Assembly (NCBI GenBank): GCA_023678885.1
Contig: CM042979.1
Coordinates: 23,116,981-23,180,980, forward strand
Direction of reading: 5' to 3'
Source of the DNA: Pogostemon cablin
Lineage: Eukaryota > Streptophyta > Magnoliopsida > Lamiales > Lamiaceae
Length of the DNA stretch: 64,000 nt
Both the position numbers and the translations under genes were made by a program. How positions within the stretch are numbered: position 1 is the first letter of the stretch; each line of letters begins with the position of its first letter. Below, in pieces: positions 46,513-57,186 of this stretch. The notes beneath the pieces are model-generated. The model was not told the DNA's origin and made no database searches. It saw only the letters and a program-made list of their open reading frames with translations.

Positions 46513-48098
46513 AGAGTGTGAATGTTGAAGCACAAGTGCCAAGCATGGAAAAGATAGTGGCGGAAGTCATTAAACAAATGAGCTTGAATCAAAGTGTGAA
46601 CAATCAAGGAGCGAATATGGTTGAGGGGCTACAAGTCGAGGAAGGTGTGCTACCTCCGAATGTTGTGAATGGTGAACAATGGGCCAACTCTATGCCACAT
46701 GTTGAGGATGTGTCGTACATGCAAGGAAGAAACTACCAAGGGAATTACCAAAATAATTTCCAAGGTAGTTTCAACCAAAGTCAAGGAAGCTATCCACCAA
46801 GGCAAGTGGGTTTCAATGGTCAAAGTAGCGGAAGCTCATACCCACAACAACAAAGGCAAAACAACTTCTCCTACTCAAACCCGAGCAATGCGGTTGCTTA
46901 TCCTCCGGGATATCAACCGGGGGATAAGGCACCAAACAATGAGGGGAGAGCATCTATTGATGAGCTACTTGAACAAATGATTGCCTCAAACAAAGCTAGA
47001 GATGAAGCTAATGAAAGAAGATTCAAAGCTTTTGAGGAAAATAATGAAAGAAGATTAAAAGCTATTGAGGAAAATAGTGATAGAAGATGCAAAGCTTTGG
47101 AATATAATGTTGGACAAATGGCAAGTTCATTGAGTGCTCAACAAAAAGGAAAGTTTCCAGCCACAACCGAGGTTAATCCGAAAGCTCAATGTTTATTTGT
47201 TGAAACGAAAGAGGAAAGAAAGGTTGAAGAAGGGTTGGTGAAAAGCAAGGTTGTTGAAGAAATGAAAGAAGAGCAAAAGCCTAAATGGATACCTAAGTGG
47301 AAAAGGGTGCAAGAGGAAAAGAAAGTTGAAGAAAAGGGTAAAGAAGAGGAGTACAAACGTTATTATTGGGGTATTCCGATCACTCCATTCCCTATTCCCT
47401 ATCCACAAATGTTTGTAAAAGAGGATAAGAAAAAGGAGTTTGAGGAGTATGTGAAAGAGCTCAAGAAAAAGTATGAGAAAAAAAGGAAAGAAGAGCAACC
47501 CGAAGCAAGTGGATCAATGCAAAAAGGGGGGCCTACAAAAGTTGGTGATCCGAGGAAGTTCATAATCCCTTGTGATTTTGAAAAGAAAGGTACCCTTGAT
47601 GCATTGTGTGACTTGGGGGCAAGCGTTAACGTGATGTCTCATGCCACGTTCAAAGACCTTGCAATTGGAAAGCTAAAGCCTACTACTATCCGTCTTGAAG
47701 TTGTCAATGGTGAGGTTGTGAAGCCACTAGGAATTGTTAAAGACGTGGAGGTAAAGGTGAAGGGGCTAGCTTTCCCAGTCGACTTCATGATTTTGGAAGT
47801 GAAGGCGGACACCAAAGTTTCACTCATTTTGGGAAGGCCATTTCTAGCTACGGGAAGAGCAAGAATTGATGTTGGTAGAGAAGAGTTATCCTTGAGCTCA
47901 AAAGGAAAGAGTGTCACGTTCATGTGCAAGAAAGAAAAAGGAGCCAAGTCTCACTTAAAGCCTCCAGATGATTTCGATGATCATGATTCTCTTCTCTTTG
48001 ACAATTTAAATTCTTTTCTTCATGATTATATGAAATTGCCAAATGCTAACTTGTCTTCTTGTGATGTTGATAGAAAGAAAGCTCTGAACCTCGATTGA
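46509..48098 (+). CDS. Gag C-terminal part plus aspartic protease (Athila type)
   Basis: This frame continues Gag in another reading phase. It opens at a GTG, which is unlikely to be a true plant start. It contains a Q/N/S-rich region, a coiled-coil-like stretch rich in E, K and R with three repeats of 'NERR.KA.EENN' type (about residues 160-200), and a long Lys/Glu-rich linker. A retropepsin domain follows: ALCDLGASVNVM (catalytic Asp near residue 368, DLGAS in place of DTGAS as is usual in Athila) and LILGRPFLATGRARIDV (about residue 440). The protease would cut the Gag polyprotein. The frame stops at 48098, where Athila pol would normally continue into reverse transcriptase. No zinc knuckle is evident. 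Confidence 0.88.
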   Translation: MKSVNVEAQVPSMEKIVAEVIKQMSLNQSVNNQGANMVEGLQVEEGVLPPNVVNGEQWANSMPHVEDVSYMQGRNYQGNYQNNFQGSFNQSQGSYPPRQVGFNGQSSGSSYPQQQRQNNFSYSNPSNAVAYPPGYQPGDKAPNNEGRASIDELLEQMIASNKARDEANERRFKAFEENNERRLKAIEENSDRRCKALEYNVGQMASSLSAQQKGKFPATTEVNPKAQCLFVETKEERKVEEGLVKSKVVEEMKEEQKPKWIPKWKRVQEEKKVEEKGKEEEYKRYYWGIPITPFPIPYPQMFVKEDKKKEFEEYVKELKKKYEKKRKEEQPEASGSMQKGGPTKVGDPRKFIIPCDFEKKGTLDALCDLGASVNVMSHATFKDLAIGKLKPTTIRLEVVNGEVVKPLGIVKDVEVKVKGLAFPVDFMILEVKADTKVSLILGRPFLATGRARIDVGREELSLSSKGKSVTFMCKKEKGAKSHLKPPDDFDDHDSLLFDNLNSFLHDYMKLPNANLSSCDVDRKKALNLD

Positions 48099-48340
48099 AA
48101 ACTTGACAAAGGAGAAAGAGGAAGTCCACTAGAATCACTTCTTGATGACGATTTGATGCTAGTGAGCAAGAATGGAGAGGTTGAGCTAGTGGACAAGAAG
48201 AAGGCCAAGCTAATGTTCAAAGTGAGGATGCGAGGAGAAAGTGGGATGGACTATCCTTTGGTCCAATGATCGTAAAATTCCGTCCGGCTTGAAGACGTTA
48301 AACTTAACGCTAAATGGGAGGCAACCCATTCTTTTGTTAT
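48099..48340 (+). pseudogene. junction and pol-end remnant of the TR-GAG element
   Basis: Soon after the gag-protease stop comes 'gacgttaaacttaacgct' and 'gggaggcaaccca' (about 48295-48332). Known of the family: this word pair marks the very end of pol in plant Athila-group elements. Its position here, about 200 bp after protease, shows that all of RT, RNase H and integrase (normally several kb) are missing between the two. Confidence 0.65.
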
Positions 48341-48488
48341 TTTGATATTTTTTTTGTTGATTTTGGTCTTGTAGGTGGATTTTGCTTGTGAGAAAAATGC
48401 ATGTTGAAGAAAGGAGAAGTGCTTCATGGATTTGAGTAAAAATGTCTCTATTTGTTGCAAACTTAATTCTCGACTCTTGTCTCGAGTC

Positions 48489-48504
48489 AAGTTTGGGGAA
48501 AAAG
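48489..48504 (+). other. internal polypurine-like tract 1
   Basis: AAGTTTGGGGAAAAAG, at the end of the first copy of a 46-bp duplicated block. Confidence 0.55.
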
Positions 48505-48631
48505 TGCATGGTGAACATAGCTTGAGTCGTGTGGATGCGTTTACTTCTCCACAAGAAGATCATCAATGGAAACTACAAGGGTAAGTCCCACCACTTTTTG
48601 CAAACTTAATTCTCACTTCTAAGTTCGATTT

Positions 48632-48647
48632 AAGTTTGGGGGGAGAG
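48632..48647 (+). other. internal polypurine-like tract 2
   Basis: AAGTTTGGGGGGAGAG, at the end of the second copy of the same block. Confidence 0.55.
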
Positions 48648-50429
48648 TGCGTGGTGTGACTCACCACTTGAGTGTGCTTGATATAATGATATTGATGATG
48701 ATAGGTCTTCTTGTAAAATTCACTCAATTTTAAAATTTTCTCATGAGTTTGGTTGGATTTTGGTATGATTGGTGGTGTTGAAGTGCATGTGAATCCATAT
48801 TTTTAAGGCAATTGTTGAGCTAATGGTGTTGTATGAGTTTTGAGTATGAATGAAGGGTATTGGAAGCACGAATGGAGTGTGGAGCGAACGCTTTCCTTAC
48901 CAAATGTCTATTGAGGGAGTACTCTACACCTTATCATTTTTAATTGATTTTGATTTGAATTGAATGAATTAGCATATTACTTCATGTGTTATGTTTTTGG
49001 GATGTTTATTTTCGTAATTTAGGATTTCCTTTTCAATAAAAGTTGGGATGATTGTGAGCTTACATTGATTATGGATGTTATGAATGTGTGCTTCATTGTT
49101 TTATGATGGTGATTTTTATTCTTGCATGTTATGTGTTTTTTTTTGTTTTGTTTCTTGTTTGTTGAGTCTTTATTTTATGTTTTGTGTGTTTTCTTATTTT
49201 TGTCTTGGTATATTTGGTGGTTTGTTTTGGGATGTTGTGAGTCATTTTTGAACATGAGTGGTGATATGTAGTGGTAGTAAGTGATGACAAGTTATGATTA
49301 AGAATCTATACACTTTCGAATTGTGACATGTTTTACTTAACTTGTTCAATTTTGAGATGGATGTGGTGTAATAAGTTTCTTAAGGTCCGAGCACAAGCTT
49401 GTGAGCGTTTGAGCCTCAACAGTGCATACATGGTATTTTTCTTCATGAGTGGATTGGTTGTGTTTGATAAGCTAGAATTTGCTCAAGGACAATAGGAACG
49501 AGCCCGATTTGTGGAGATTAGTGACATGATCTAAGGCTATCCTTGTTATTATAGTCATTACCATATATTTCCCTACCATGAACATCATCCCTAGTCAACC
49601 ATTTTGAGCCTTAAAGCCTATTTATTGTGATATAAGCACATTACAAGCCATGATTACCCACTTAAGCCTTACATATATACCATTTGTGTGGGTGATTGAG
49701 GAGATGGTAACTAGAAAGGTTTAATAAGGAAGAAAAAGAAAAAAGGAAATGGTAAACAAGCAAGAAAAAGGATGAAAAAGAGCACATGAAAGAATGGATA
49801 TGCAACCCCAAAACAAGAAAATGAGCAAAGAAATAACAATATGCTCAAGTACTTAAAAGTTCAAAGAAGGAAGCATGCATTAAAAGAAGATAAAAATCTA
49901 AGGAAAGTTGATGATTAGTGCTTGTGATTACCAAAGTTGAGAAAGGAAGAAAGAAAAGTGGAGAAGTTGGAGAAATTGGCCATCTCTTCGATTACTTACA
50001 CTTGCTTAGTCACTATTATCCATATCTTCCATACCCTACCAAAGAGCCTATCATTACATCCTTAATGAAAGACCTTTTTGATCATTAATGGAAACCTTGG
50101 CGGTTTGTGAATGTAGTCCACGAGCAAGCTTATAGCGAGTCAAGCCAATCAATTGATGAGTGTTGATTTACCTACTTTAAAGAGTGTTGAGTGAAATTTA
50201 TAACCTATGTAAGGCTTGGACTAAAAGGGACTATATTACACTTTATTCTCTTTTGATTGAACTTGTTAATTTCTCATGTTATGATTTTATTGATGTAGGA
50301 TGCCTTAGCATAGTTTGTAATTCTTATTGCTATTGATGTGTTATTACTTATGTTCGTTTAGTCTTTTCCTAGGTGAAAATCACTCCTCATGGTTTATCAT
50401 TTTCGTTGTGCAAGGAAGCACAACACTTT

Positions 50430-50442
50430 AAGTTTGGGGGTG
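50430..50442 (+). other. polypurine tract of the TR-GAG element
   Basis: AAGTTTGGGGGTG directly precedes the 3' LTR start TGATGAG at 50443 and would prime plus-strand synthesis. Confidence 0.85.
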
Positions 50443-52015
50443 TGATGAGTGATATTTTCACCTAGATTTTAGTGTCTTTTTATATGTGTTTTCGTATATT
50501 TTTATCCGTATTTTATGTGTTATTTGGTTGTGTTTTGTATTTTTATGGAAATGTTTTGTATTTGATGCTATATATGATAAGGAAGACGTAGGAAAAAGCG
50601 AATCTCAATTCGGAGTTGAAACGAAGGAGAACGAGCCAAAACAGTGAAGAAAAACAGGAGCCAGCACCAACACGGGCCGTGTAGCCAACACGATCCTATA
50701 AGAGATGGCCGTGCGGCGACACCAGTTTGTTCAACACGGGCACCTTAAGGCCGTGTCCAGTCACACGAGTCATGTTGGCAGCACGAGCCGTTTCATCAAC
50801 ACGGCCCTGTAAGCAGAGGCCGTGTGCCGACATCAGAAGACACAACACGGCCACCTTATGGCCGTGTTACTGAGCACGACTCGTGCTGTGTAAATTCTTG
50901 GAAAAAAAATTAGAATCCTTCTAGAAGCCTCCCAAGGGGTATAAATACCCAATACTTCAATATGTGAGAGAGGATCCGAAATTCCACCTTCCCCACACAC
51001 CTCACACACCATTTCCTCCATTTTTCACCTTCATCTTCATCCATTCACCATCCTTTGGATCTACAATCATCCAATCATCAAAACCTTCATCAAATTGAAG
51101 AAAAGAAGCAAGGAAGAGAGGAAGATTGCAAGGAAAGGAAGAAGATCACCATTGAAGCTCTTCAATGGAGTTTTCATCCATACTTTGTAGTTAAACCTCA
51201 TAGTTTCATCATGTTTTTGAAGGATCTTAATGTCTATGTTAATTTCCTTGTTAATATGGTAGGCTAATCTCCCTTGTGAGATTAGCAATATGAGAGTTGT
51301 TGGATAATTTTGGGGATTTGTGTATTTTAATTCATATGTTGATTGGATCTATGATTTTCTACCATTGATTATTAATTGCTTGAATTGTATTGATGATTTG
51401 TGTGTTTAGTTGTTCTAGATATGTGATTAGATTGAGAAATCAATTATATGCTTAGGATAATTAAGTGAATCATTTCATCAAACACTTCATGTGCATTATA
51501 GATTGTGAAGAGATTGAGAAGTCCTTCATAGTTTAGAACCCTTCGGTAGGACATGTGATTGGTTTGATCGAGAGATTGATTAATTGTGTGATGGGACTCT
51601 CATTTAAGCTTAGTACCTAGTTGGAATTGTTTAAGTGAGAACCAATCCATTGAGCTATTTGATATTCATATCCTATCCATCTCGAGAGGGAGTTTAGGTG
51701 ATCTTAATGTTGGCCCTTAGTCTACAATCCATGATACATATGAATTTGATACATAATTCCTAGAATTTTCACTTCTTAATTGTTGTTAATCTCACTTTTA
51801 ATCAATTTGGTAAACCACTTTCCATCATCATCTTGTTCGTTTGATCATTGATTGCATTAGATTACTTGTCATTTATTTGTTTACAACCAATTCCATTGAT
51901 GATTCGTCTCTATAAAGTTACAACAAACGTGAGATCGCTTAAGCACTAGTGCCTACCTCCCTTGGGTTCGATAATTTCTTGAATTGGTCATTCTCCACTA
52001 AACTTTGACTAATCA
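50443..52015 (+). repeat. 3' LTR of the TR-GAG element
   Basis: A 1573-bp direct repeat of 43697-45300 ending 'gactaatca' at 52015. Five more bases (aatga) precede the second CTATT target copy. Confidence 0.95.
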
Positions 52016-52037
52016 AATGACTATTCATGTTTGGTAG

Positions 52038-52105
<68 letters not shown>

Positions 52106-52130
52106 CATCTATCCATCTATCTATCTATCC

Positions 52131-52161
<31 letters not shown>

Positions 52162-52186
52162 CATCTATCCATCTATCCATCTATCC

Positions 52187-52249
<63 letters not shown>

Positions 52250-52258
52250 AATCTATCT
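52038..52258 (+). repeat. ATCT tetranucleotide microsatellite
   Basis: About 220 bp of (tatc)n with blocks of 'ccatctat' variants in the middle. It gives rise to spurious Ser-Ile-Tyr-Leu frames. It starts 13 bases after the TR-GAG target duplication. Confidence 0.99.
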
Positions 52259-52259
52259 A

Positions 52260-52939
52260 CATAAAAATAATATCTACATAAAAATAAAAAATTACTAAAC
52301 ATAGTAAGTTAAGAATTTTCCTACCCATTTAACTTTCCATAATTAGAATATTTTTTTAATTTAATAATAATAAAAAAAGAGTAAATATAGAGAGTTGCAA
52401 TTGTACATTGGATATACACAGAATCAGCAACCCCATCTGCAAATCTAGTATGCCGCCCTATTTACTTTTGTATTAATTATTTGCAAACAAAAGCATTGCA
52501 AACAAAAGCAATTAATAACATTCCTTGAAGTTTGCAAATTTGCAGTAATTTGAATTTCAAAATTTTTTGAAGATAAAACGTTTCATCAATATGTGAAGAT
52601 TATAAATAAAGTTATTCTAGCCATTATTCACACCATGAATTTAGAAGGTCCATCGCCGCCATCATCTCAACCCTAGAGTTCCAAGAGCTGGCCTCCAGCG
52701 GCGCCACCACGACCATCATCTTCGTCCCCACCCAATCCTCCCTCCTCACATGTCCATTCTGCTTCATCCCTTCCTCCTCTAAGAACACTACGTCCAGCCT
52801 CTACCCTTTTAACTTTTTTTGTGCAGGTAAGCATTCTGCATGAAAATCGAGACCTTACCACTAGAAATTTCCACTGACACAACCGCCAGAAAAATCTATA
52901 TTAACGGCGTTGAAATCAGTAAGCGTCGTTGCTCTCACT
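52260..52939. other. spacer with a possible host gene fragment
   Basis: 52260-52620 is AT-rich with nothing recognised. From about 52640 to 52920 the composition changes to C-rich, codon-like sequence on the plus strand, with Ser/Thr/Pro-rich translation such as TTTIIFVPTQSSL and later MKIETLPLEISTD. It may be a fragment of a host gene but matches no family I can name. Confidence 0.35.
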
Positions 52940-53347
52940 TGTTAGGTGGATTAGGTCATCGCCATTGGTGCTTTGTCGGACATGGAGGCGGTAGGGTGCT
53001 CAGATATCCTGAGTGTTGTTCATAAAGAAAAAAATGTGACGAACACAAAGACCCACCAAAGGAGATAGAAACTACTCCCTTTCCTAACTCTCATTTTCTG
53101 ACATTAGAACAATAATACATATGGAGAGTATTATATATCAAGCCGCAATCTTCTCAGGGAGAAGAACGGCGTTGTTCGAATTAAGAAGAGAGAAAGGGAG
53201 AAAGTAAAGAATAGTTTCAACACATCCATTAGGGTTCGCGTATGGTAGATATAGGGAGGCAGGTTTAAGGTTATGGACCAAAGTTACAAAACTAGCCCAA
53301 TACTTGGAGATATTTGAAGAATAGCATTTGATCCAACATGCCCAACA
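52940..53347 (-). repeat. 3' LTR of the Copia gag-only element
   Basis: On the minus strand it begins TGTTGGGCATGTTGG at 53347 and ends CCTAACA at 52940. Its last 250 bp match 56934-57186. Confidence 0.85.
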
Positions 53348-54176
53348 AATCTCCACCTTGGCCCAAATCATCCACCGTCGTGTTCATCTATGTAGGATAT
53401 CATCATCGTAACTTTTCGGACACCTGCAAAACAAAAAACACAAAGTTTTAGTACAAGATTTAGAATTTTAACAAACACAAAGTAAGTCAAAAGAATTGAC
53501 ACAAAGTCAAAAGTATCACGAAAATACACATATCTAATCACGGAGCAAAGATAACGGACACACAGTCCAAAATTGTAATTACCAAGATTAGAACTCATAG
53601 TTATCATGACACACAAAAAATCACATAGAAATAAGAAGATAAGCACCAAGCTTTAATGAGATCACAAAGATCATGAATACCAAATTCATAACATTTATCA
53701 CCAAGAATAGAATACAAAATTCTCAAGACACATAGTCTAATCATAAAGAAACACAAGCTAGCTAACACATTTATAGTCATATAGACACTTCACAAAGAAG
53801 CACAAAAAGTAATTAACAATCAAAAGTTACAAAAAATATTTTGATACACAAAATATGTTCCACCTTACTAAGAGAAACAAATAAGTATATAAATAAGGCA
53901 CAATGCAAAAGCATAAAACTAACACATAGTAGTTATGCACGTACTACACCTCACTAGGAGCAGCCATGAACATAGCAAGTTTGACATACAAAATATGCAC
54001 AAAACATAGAAAATAAATTTTAACAATTTCTCACACAAAGAAAACACATAGATTCAAGAGAAAATACACAAGAAAAATAAATTTTCAGAAAAAATAGATT
54101 TTTCAAAAAACATACAGAATTAATAAGCCATTTAAACACACAAAATTGAAGGCTCAAGTAATTCACACAAACACAA

Positions 54177-56331
54177 CTAGTAAACTTCCCCATAACTTTC
54201 AGTTTCAGTCACAATATTAGCTTGTTCACTAGATTTATTTTTCTTGGGGTAAGGACATTTGTTAGCATAATGGCCACGCTCATTACAATTATAGCATTTA
54301 CTATTATTGTTGGATTGTATACTAAAAGTCTAGCTTTTTGTATGAACAATGTTATAACAATTAATTTGAAATGAGAATCATATGATCAAATGATTGCATC
54401 TTATAATTTATTTATATGTTCGATGCAATAGTCCACTTAATTTATACTGTAGATAATATATTGTGCGACAACACGCGGAAGATCATATTATCGATTTCCT
54501 TATAAAGTATAAATAGATGCTCACAACCGAGATAGACGGGGACTCTCTATCGGGATGGTTGTAGTGTGGTTTGGTATTCGCTTGTCTTGGCTATAGAATC
54601 ACATTAGTGCACTTGTGTGTATTGAGCAGGACCGCTTGAGACCGTTCGACTTATACTGACTTATAGGAGAACTTGATCTCAGTTATTATGAAAGTTCGTG
54701 CTCTTAATCCCTATACAATAACCTCGACACGTAGGGCAGTATGTATTTCTTTGATTCATCAATGGGTGAGATTTACATGTAATTAAATCAACAAACTCGA
54801 TGAGTTGGGAAGTAGTGCTGTCTCTATGGTGTGCTGTTGATTGTAGAAGGAATCCGTGTCCGTCATAGGTTGATGATGTCCCCTTGAGGAGCTCATAAGG
54901 ATTATCATGTAAATCCTGCAGGTGAAATTTATTCCGGCATGATAATGAGGTTGAGTGGTACTACTCTTGGATGAGATATTAATTAATTGAGTTGTCAGTA
55001 ACTTAAATTAATTAATGGACATTGTATATCTTAAACATGGGGAGACTAACGGGCTCATAATAAGAAGGAACTCAAAACGTAATTTTAGGATTGGAAAGGC
55101 AGTGCAATAATAATATTTTAGTGGAATATATTATTATTATTGGACTTAAGTATAAGCTTTGGGCTAAGCTTGGATACTTAAGCCCAATGGAGGCCCAATC
55201 CAATTTCTCCTCCTGGTCCCTGCTGTAGCCCATGTATATAAGTCACCTCAGCTTATCTGGAACTCTAATCTAATTCATTATTCACGGGTGATGAGGGTTG
55301 AGAGCAGATTGAGGAGGTCTCGTAGATCGTCGCCCACACGACGTCGAGATCGGACTTGGGACATACAGCAAAAGATCAGAAGGTAGTTTGCTGCTGCTAT
55401 CCATGATCTTGCGAAATTTATATAAATTCGTACAGTATTTAGAATTTGATGATCAATATACTGACGGAAAGCTGTTGAAGAGAGGATCGTCTGAACATAA
55501 AGATCATTCAATTCCGACATCAGACGAGGAAGTTATGGCTATTCTCGTGGGACTGCATAGTCTACCAGCGAGAATCATCTTTCGTCAACATACCCTGGTG
55601 AACGGTAATCGTTTCTATGATTTATTGCTTCCGCTGATATTAGAAACGTATGAATCCCTAATGGGTTATGTTAACCAAACGATCCAAGTGCCAACAATTA
55701 TTAGCCTTAAACTTATTATAATTATGCTTTCCCTTGACAAACATAGCACCCCAGAATTTTTATCACTCCCATTGTGTTTTAAATCATGTTCCTTAATTTT
55801 TAGAGCATTTATCACAACATCAAGAGTAACATCATCACGACCATACTTAATAGTAGATTTCACATCACTATAATTATCAGGAATAATATTTAACAAGACA
55901 ATGAGAGAGTACTCATCAATGTGTTTGTCACGAGATTGCTTAATATCAATAATAAGCTTTGTTAAAATGTCTAAGTTTTCATCAATGTCCTTATTCAAAT
56001 CCAATTTAAAACTGAAAAATTTTTCAAGCAGGAACATTCTACTAGACAAAGATGACACATTGAACAATTCATCTAATTTTTTCCACATCTTTTCAGCAGA
56101 CTCAAAGTGACCAACCTTTCTTAACACAGAGTCAGAGAGATTTAAAGTGATTGAGGATAATGCAATACCATTCATTTCAAATTTCTTTTCTTCAGTTACA
56201 ATTTCAGAATGCGTCCCATCAATAGCTTTAAAGACACGTTGTTGGACCAAAACACATTTCATCTTTTGTTTCCAAATTCTGAAATCAGTTTTACCATCTA
56301 AATGAGTCATGCCAAAGGAATTGGAAGCCAT
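54177..56331 (-). pseudogene. Copia gag (UBN2 type with zinc knuckle), split by solo LTR
   Basis: The Gag starts MASNSFGMTHLDGKTDF at 56331. It has the typical Copia Gag core: WKQKMKCVLVQQ near residue 20, MWKKLDELFNV near 85, YSLIVLLNIIPDNYSDV near 150. The zinc knuckle CYNCNERGHYANKC is encoded at about 54292-54250, on the far side of the solo C1-e LTR (54308-55696). A one-base shift around 55750 separates the core frame from the knuckle frame. The stop is at 54177-54179, shortly after a Lys-rich PKKNKSSEQ tail. Without the insert the protein would be about 250 residues, a normal Gag length, and it ends where pol would otherwise begin. Apart from the insertion and the one shift the frame is well preserved. 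Confidence 0.85.
54308..55696 (+). mobile_element. solo LTR of Copia family C1 (C1-e)
   Basis: A 1389-bp LTR from TGTTGG to CCAACA with perfect target duplication ATTAT (54303-54307 and 55697-55701). It is very similar to the C1-d LTRs. It lies within, and in the opposite direction to, the gag of the gag-only element. Confidence 0.95.
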
Positions 56332-56933
56332 TTTAAGTACAAAGCAAAGGCCACAAGAAGAAATAAACTAACAAATAAGAGTATTAGATAACGGAAGCAA
56401 TTCACACCAGGATAACAAATACCACAATAGAATCACAAAGAGAGGTCCAACCCTCAGAGCATCACAAAGGGGGAGGACCAGCCGCCTCAGGCATAATGGA
56501 AAGTAAAGGTAGGGGATTAAGCAATATCACCAGTGTGGTGCCTCGGGTGAGTACACCGTACCACCCATACGAGCCACCAACCCATTCTCAAAAGGAGCGG
56601 ATCCCTAGTAGCCTTGTTCAAGCAGTGGCTAGACAAGCAACTTCAACACCTTGGAGCCGCACCATGCTTGCTACCACGCTTGAACTGTTCACACAAAGTG
56701 AAATAAAGCAAATGCAAGGAGTTATAAAATAGAACTAATCTGTAAATTTCAGAAAAGAAATGTAACAAAACAAATTTGAAATTTTTTCGAAAAATAGAAT
56801 GAATCTATAACAAATAAGAGGAGAGATTCTTCCCTTTCACATGAACTTCTGAGCGGATCAGAATGGGGAAGAACGTCCATGAACATAACTCGTCAGAGTC
56901 GGACGACGAACAACTGAACTGCTCTGATACTTC
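56332..56933 (-). other. 5' leader of the Copia gag-only element
   Basis: This lies between primer site and gag on the minus strand and has no recognised gene. A stretch on the plus strand (56496-56732) has an open frame, but nothing supports it as coding. Confidence 0.5.
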
Positions 56934-57186
56934 TGTTAGGTGGATGTGGTCGTCACCATCGGCGCTTTGTCGCAGATGGAGGTGGCAGGGTTAGATTTCC
57001 TTAGTGTTGTTCACAAAGAATAAAAAGTGACGAACACAAAGACCCACCAAAGGAGATAGAAACTACTCCCTTTCCTAACTCTCAATTTCTGACATTAGAA
57101 TAATAATAAATATGGAGAGTATTATATATCCAACTGCAATCTTCTCGGTGAGAACAAGAACGGCGCTATCCGAAGCAAGAAGAGAG
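56934..57186 (-). repeat. 5' LTR of the Copia gag-only element, truncated
   Basis: It matches the 3' LTR from 52940 to about 53190, then is cut at 57187 by the C1-f LTR fragment. The remaining ~155 bp are not found to the right. Confidence 0.75.

Larger units (their letters stand above)
48341..50429 (+). other. 3' non-coding region of the TR-GAG element
   Basis: There is no supported coding sequence. It contains a duplicated block of about 46 bp ('ttgcaaacttaattctc' at about 48457 and 48598), each copy ending in a purine tract AAGTTTGGGG. Then comes T-rich sequence (48940-49260) and A/G-rich sequence (49700-49970). Athila-group elements usually have a long spacer here, sometimes with an extra ORF; none is visible. 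Confidence 0.7.
43697..52020 (+). mobile_element. Athila-type gag-protease LTR element without RT/IN (TR-GAG type)
   Basis: Two long LTRs (1604 and 1573 bp, about 28 substitutions plus a ~30-bp indel by eye) flank a 5.1-kb interior. The interior has an Asp-tRNA-type primer site, a gag and protease coding region, a short pol-end remnant, 2 kb of non-coding sequence and a purine tract. Reverse transcriptase, RNase H and integrase are wholly absent. The target duplication is CTATT (43692-43696 and 52021-52025), but five extra bases lie between the canonical 3' CA and the second copy. The element is non-autonomous and presumably used enzymes from a complete Athila element. Confidence 0.9.
52940..57186 (-). 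mobile_element. Copia-type gag-only LTR element, minus strand
   Basis: Read on the minus strand, a 5' LTR (57186 down to 56934, cut short by C1-f) is followed by a primer-site-like GAAGTATCAGAGC (56933-56921). Then come a Copia gag, about 0.8 kb of non-coding sequence, a purine tract (gggccaaggtggagatt, 53364-53348) and a 3' LTR (53347 down to 52940, 408 bp). There is no protease, integrase or RT, nor any degraded trace of them between gag and the 3' LTR. A solo C1 LTR interrupts gag. The 5' LTR end is lost, so the target duplication cannot be checked. Confidence 0.75.

Noticed and set aside
52027..52281. Two overlapping frames encoding Ser-Ile-Tyr-Leu repeats
   Set aside because: These are translations of the ATCT microsatellite, not proteins.
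56496..56732. Plus-strand 78-codon frame between gag and LTR of the gag-only element
   Set aside because: It is antisense to the element leader and resembles no protein.
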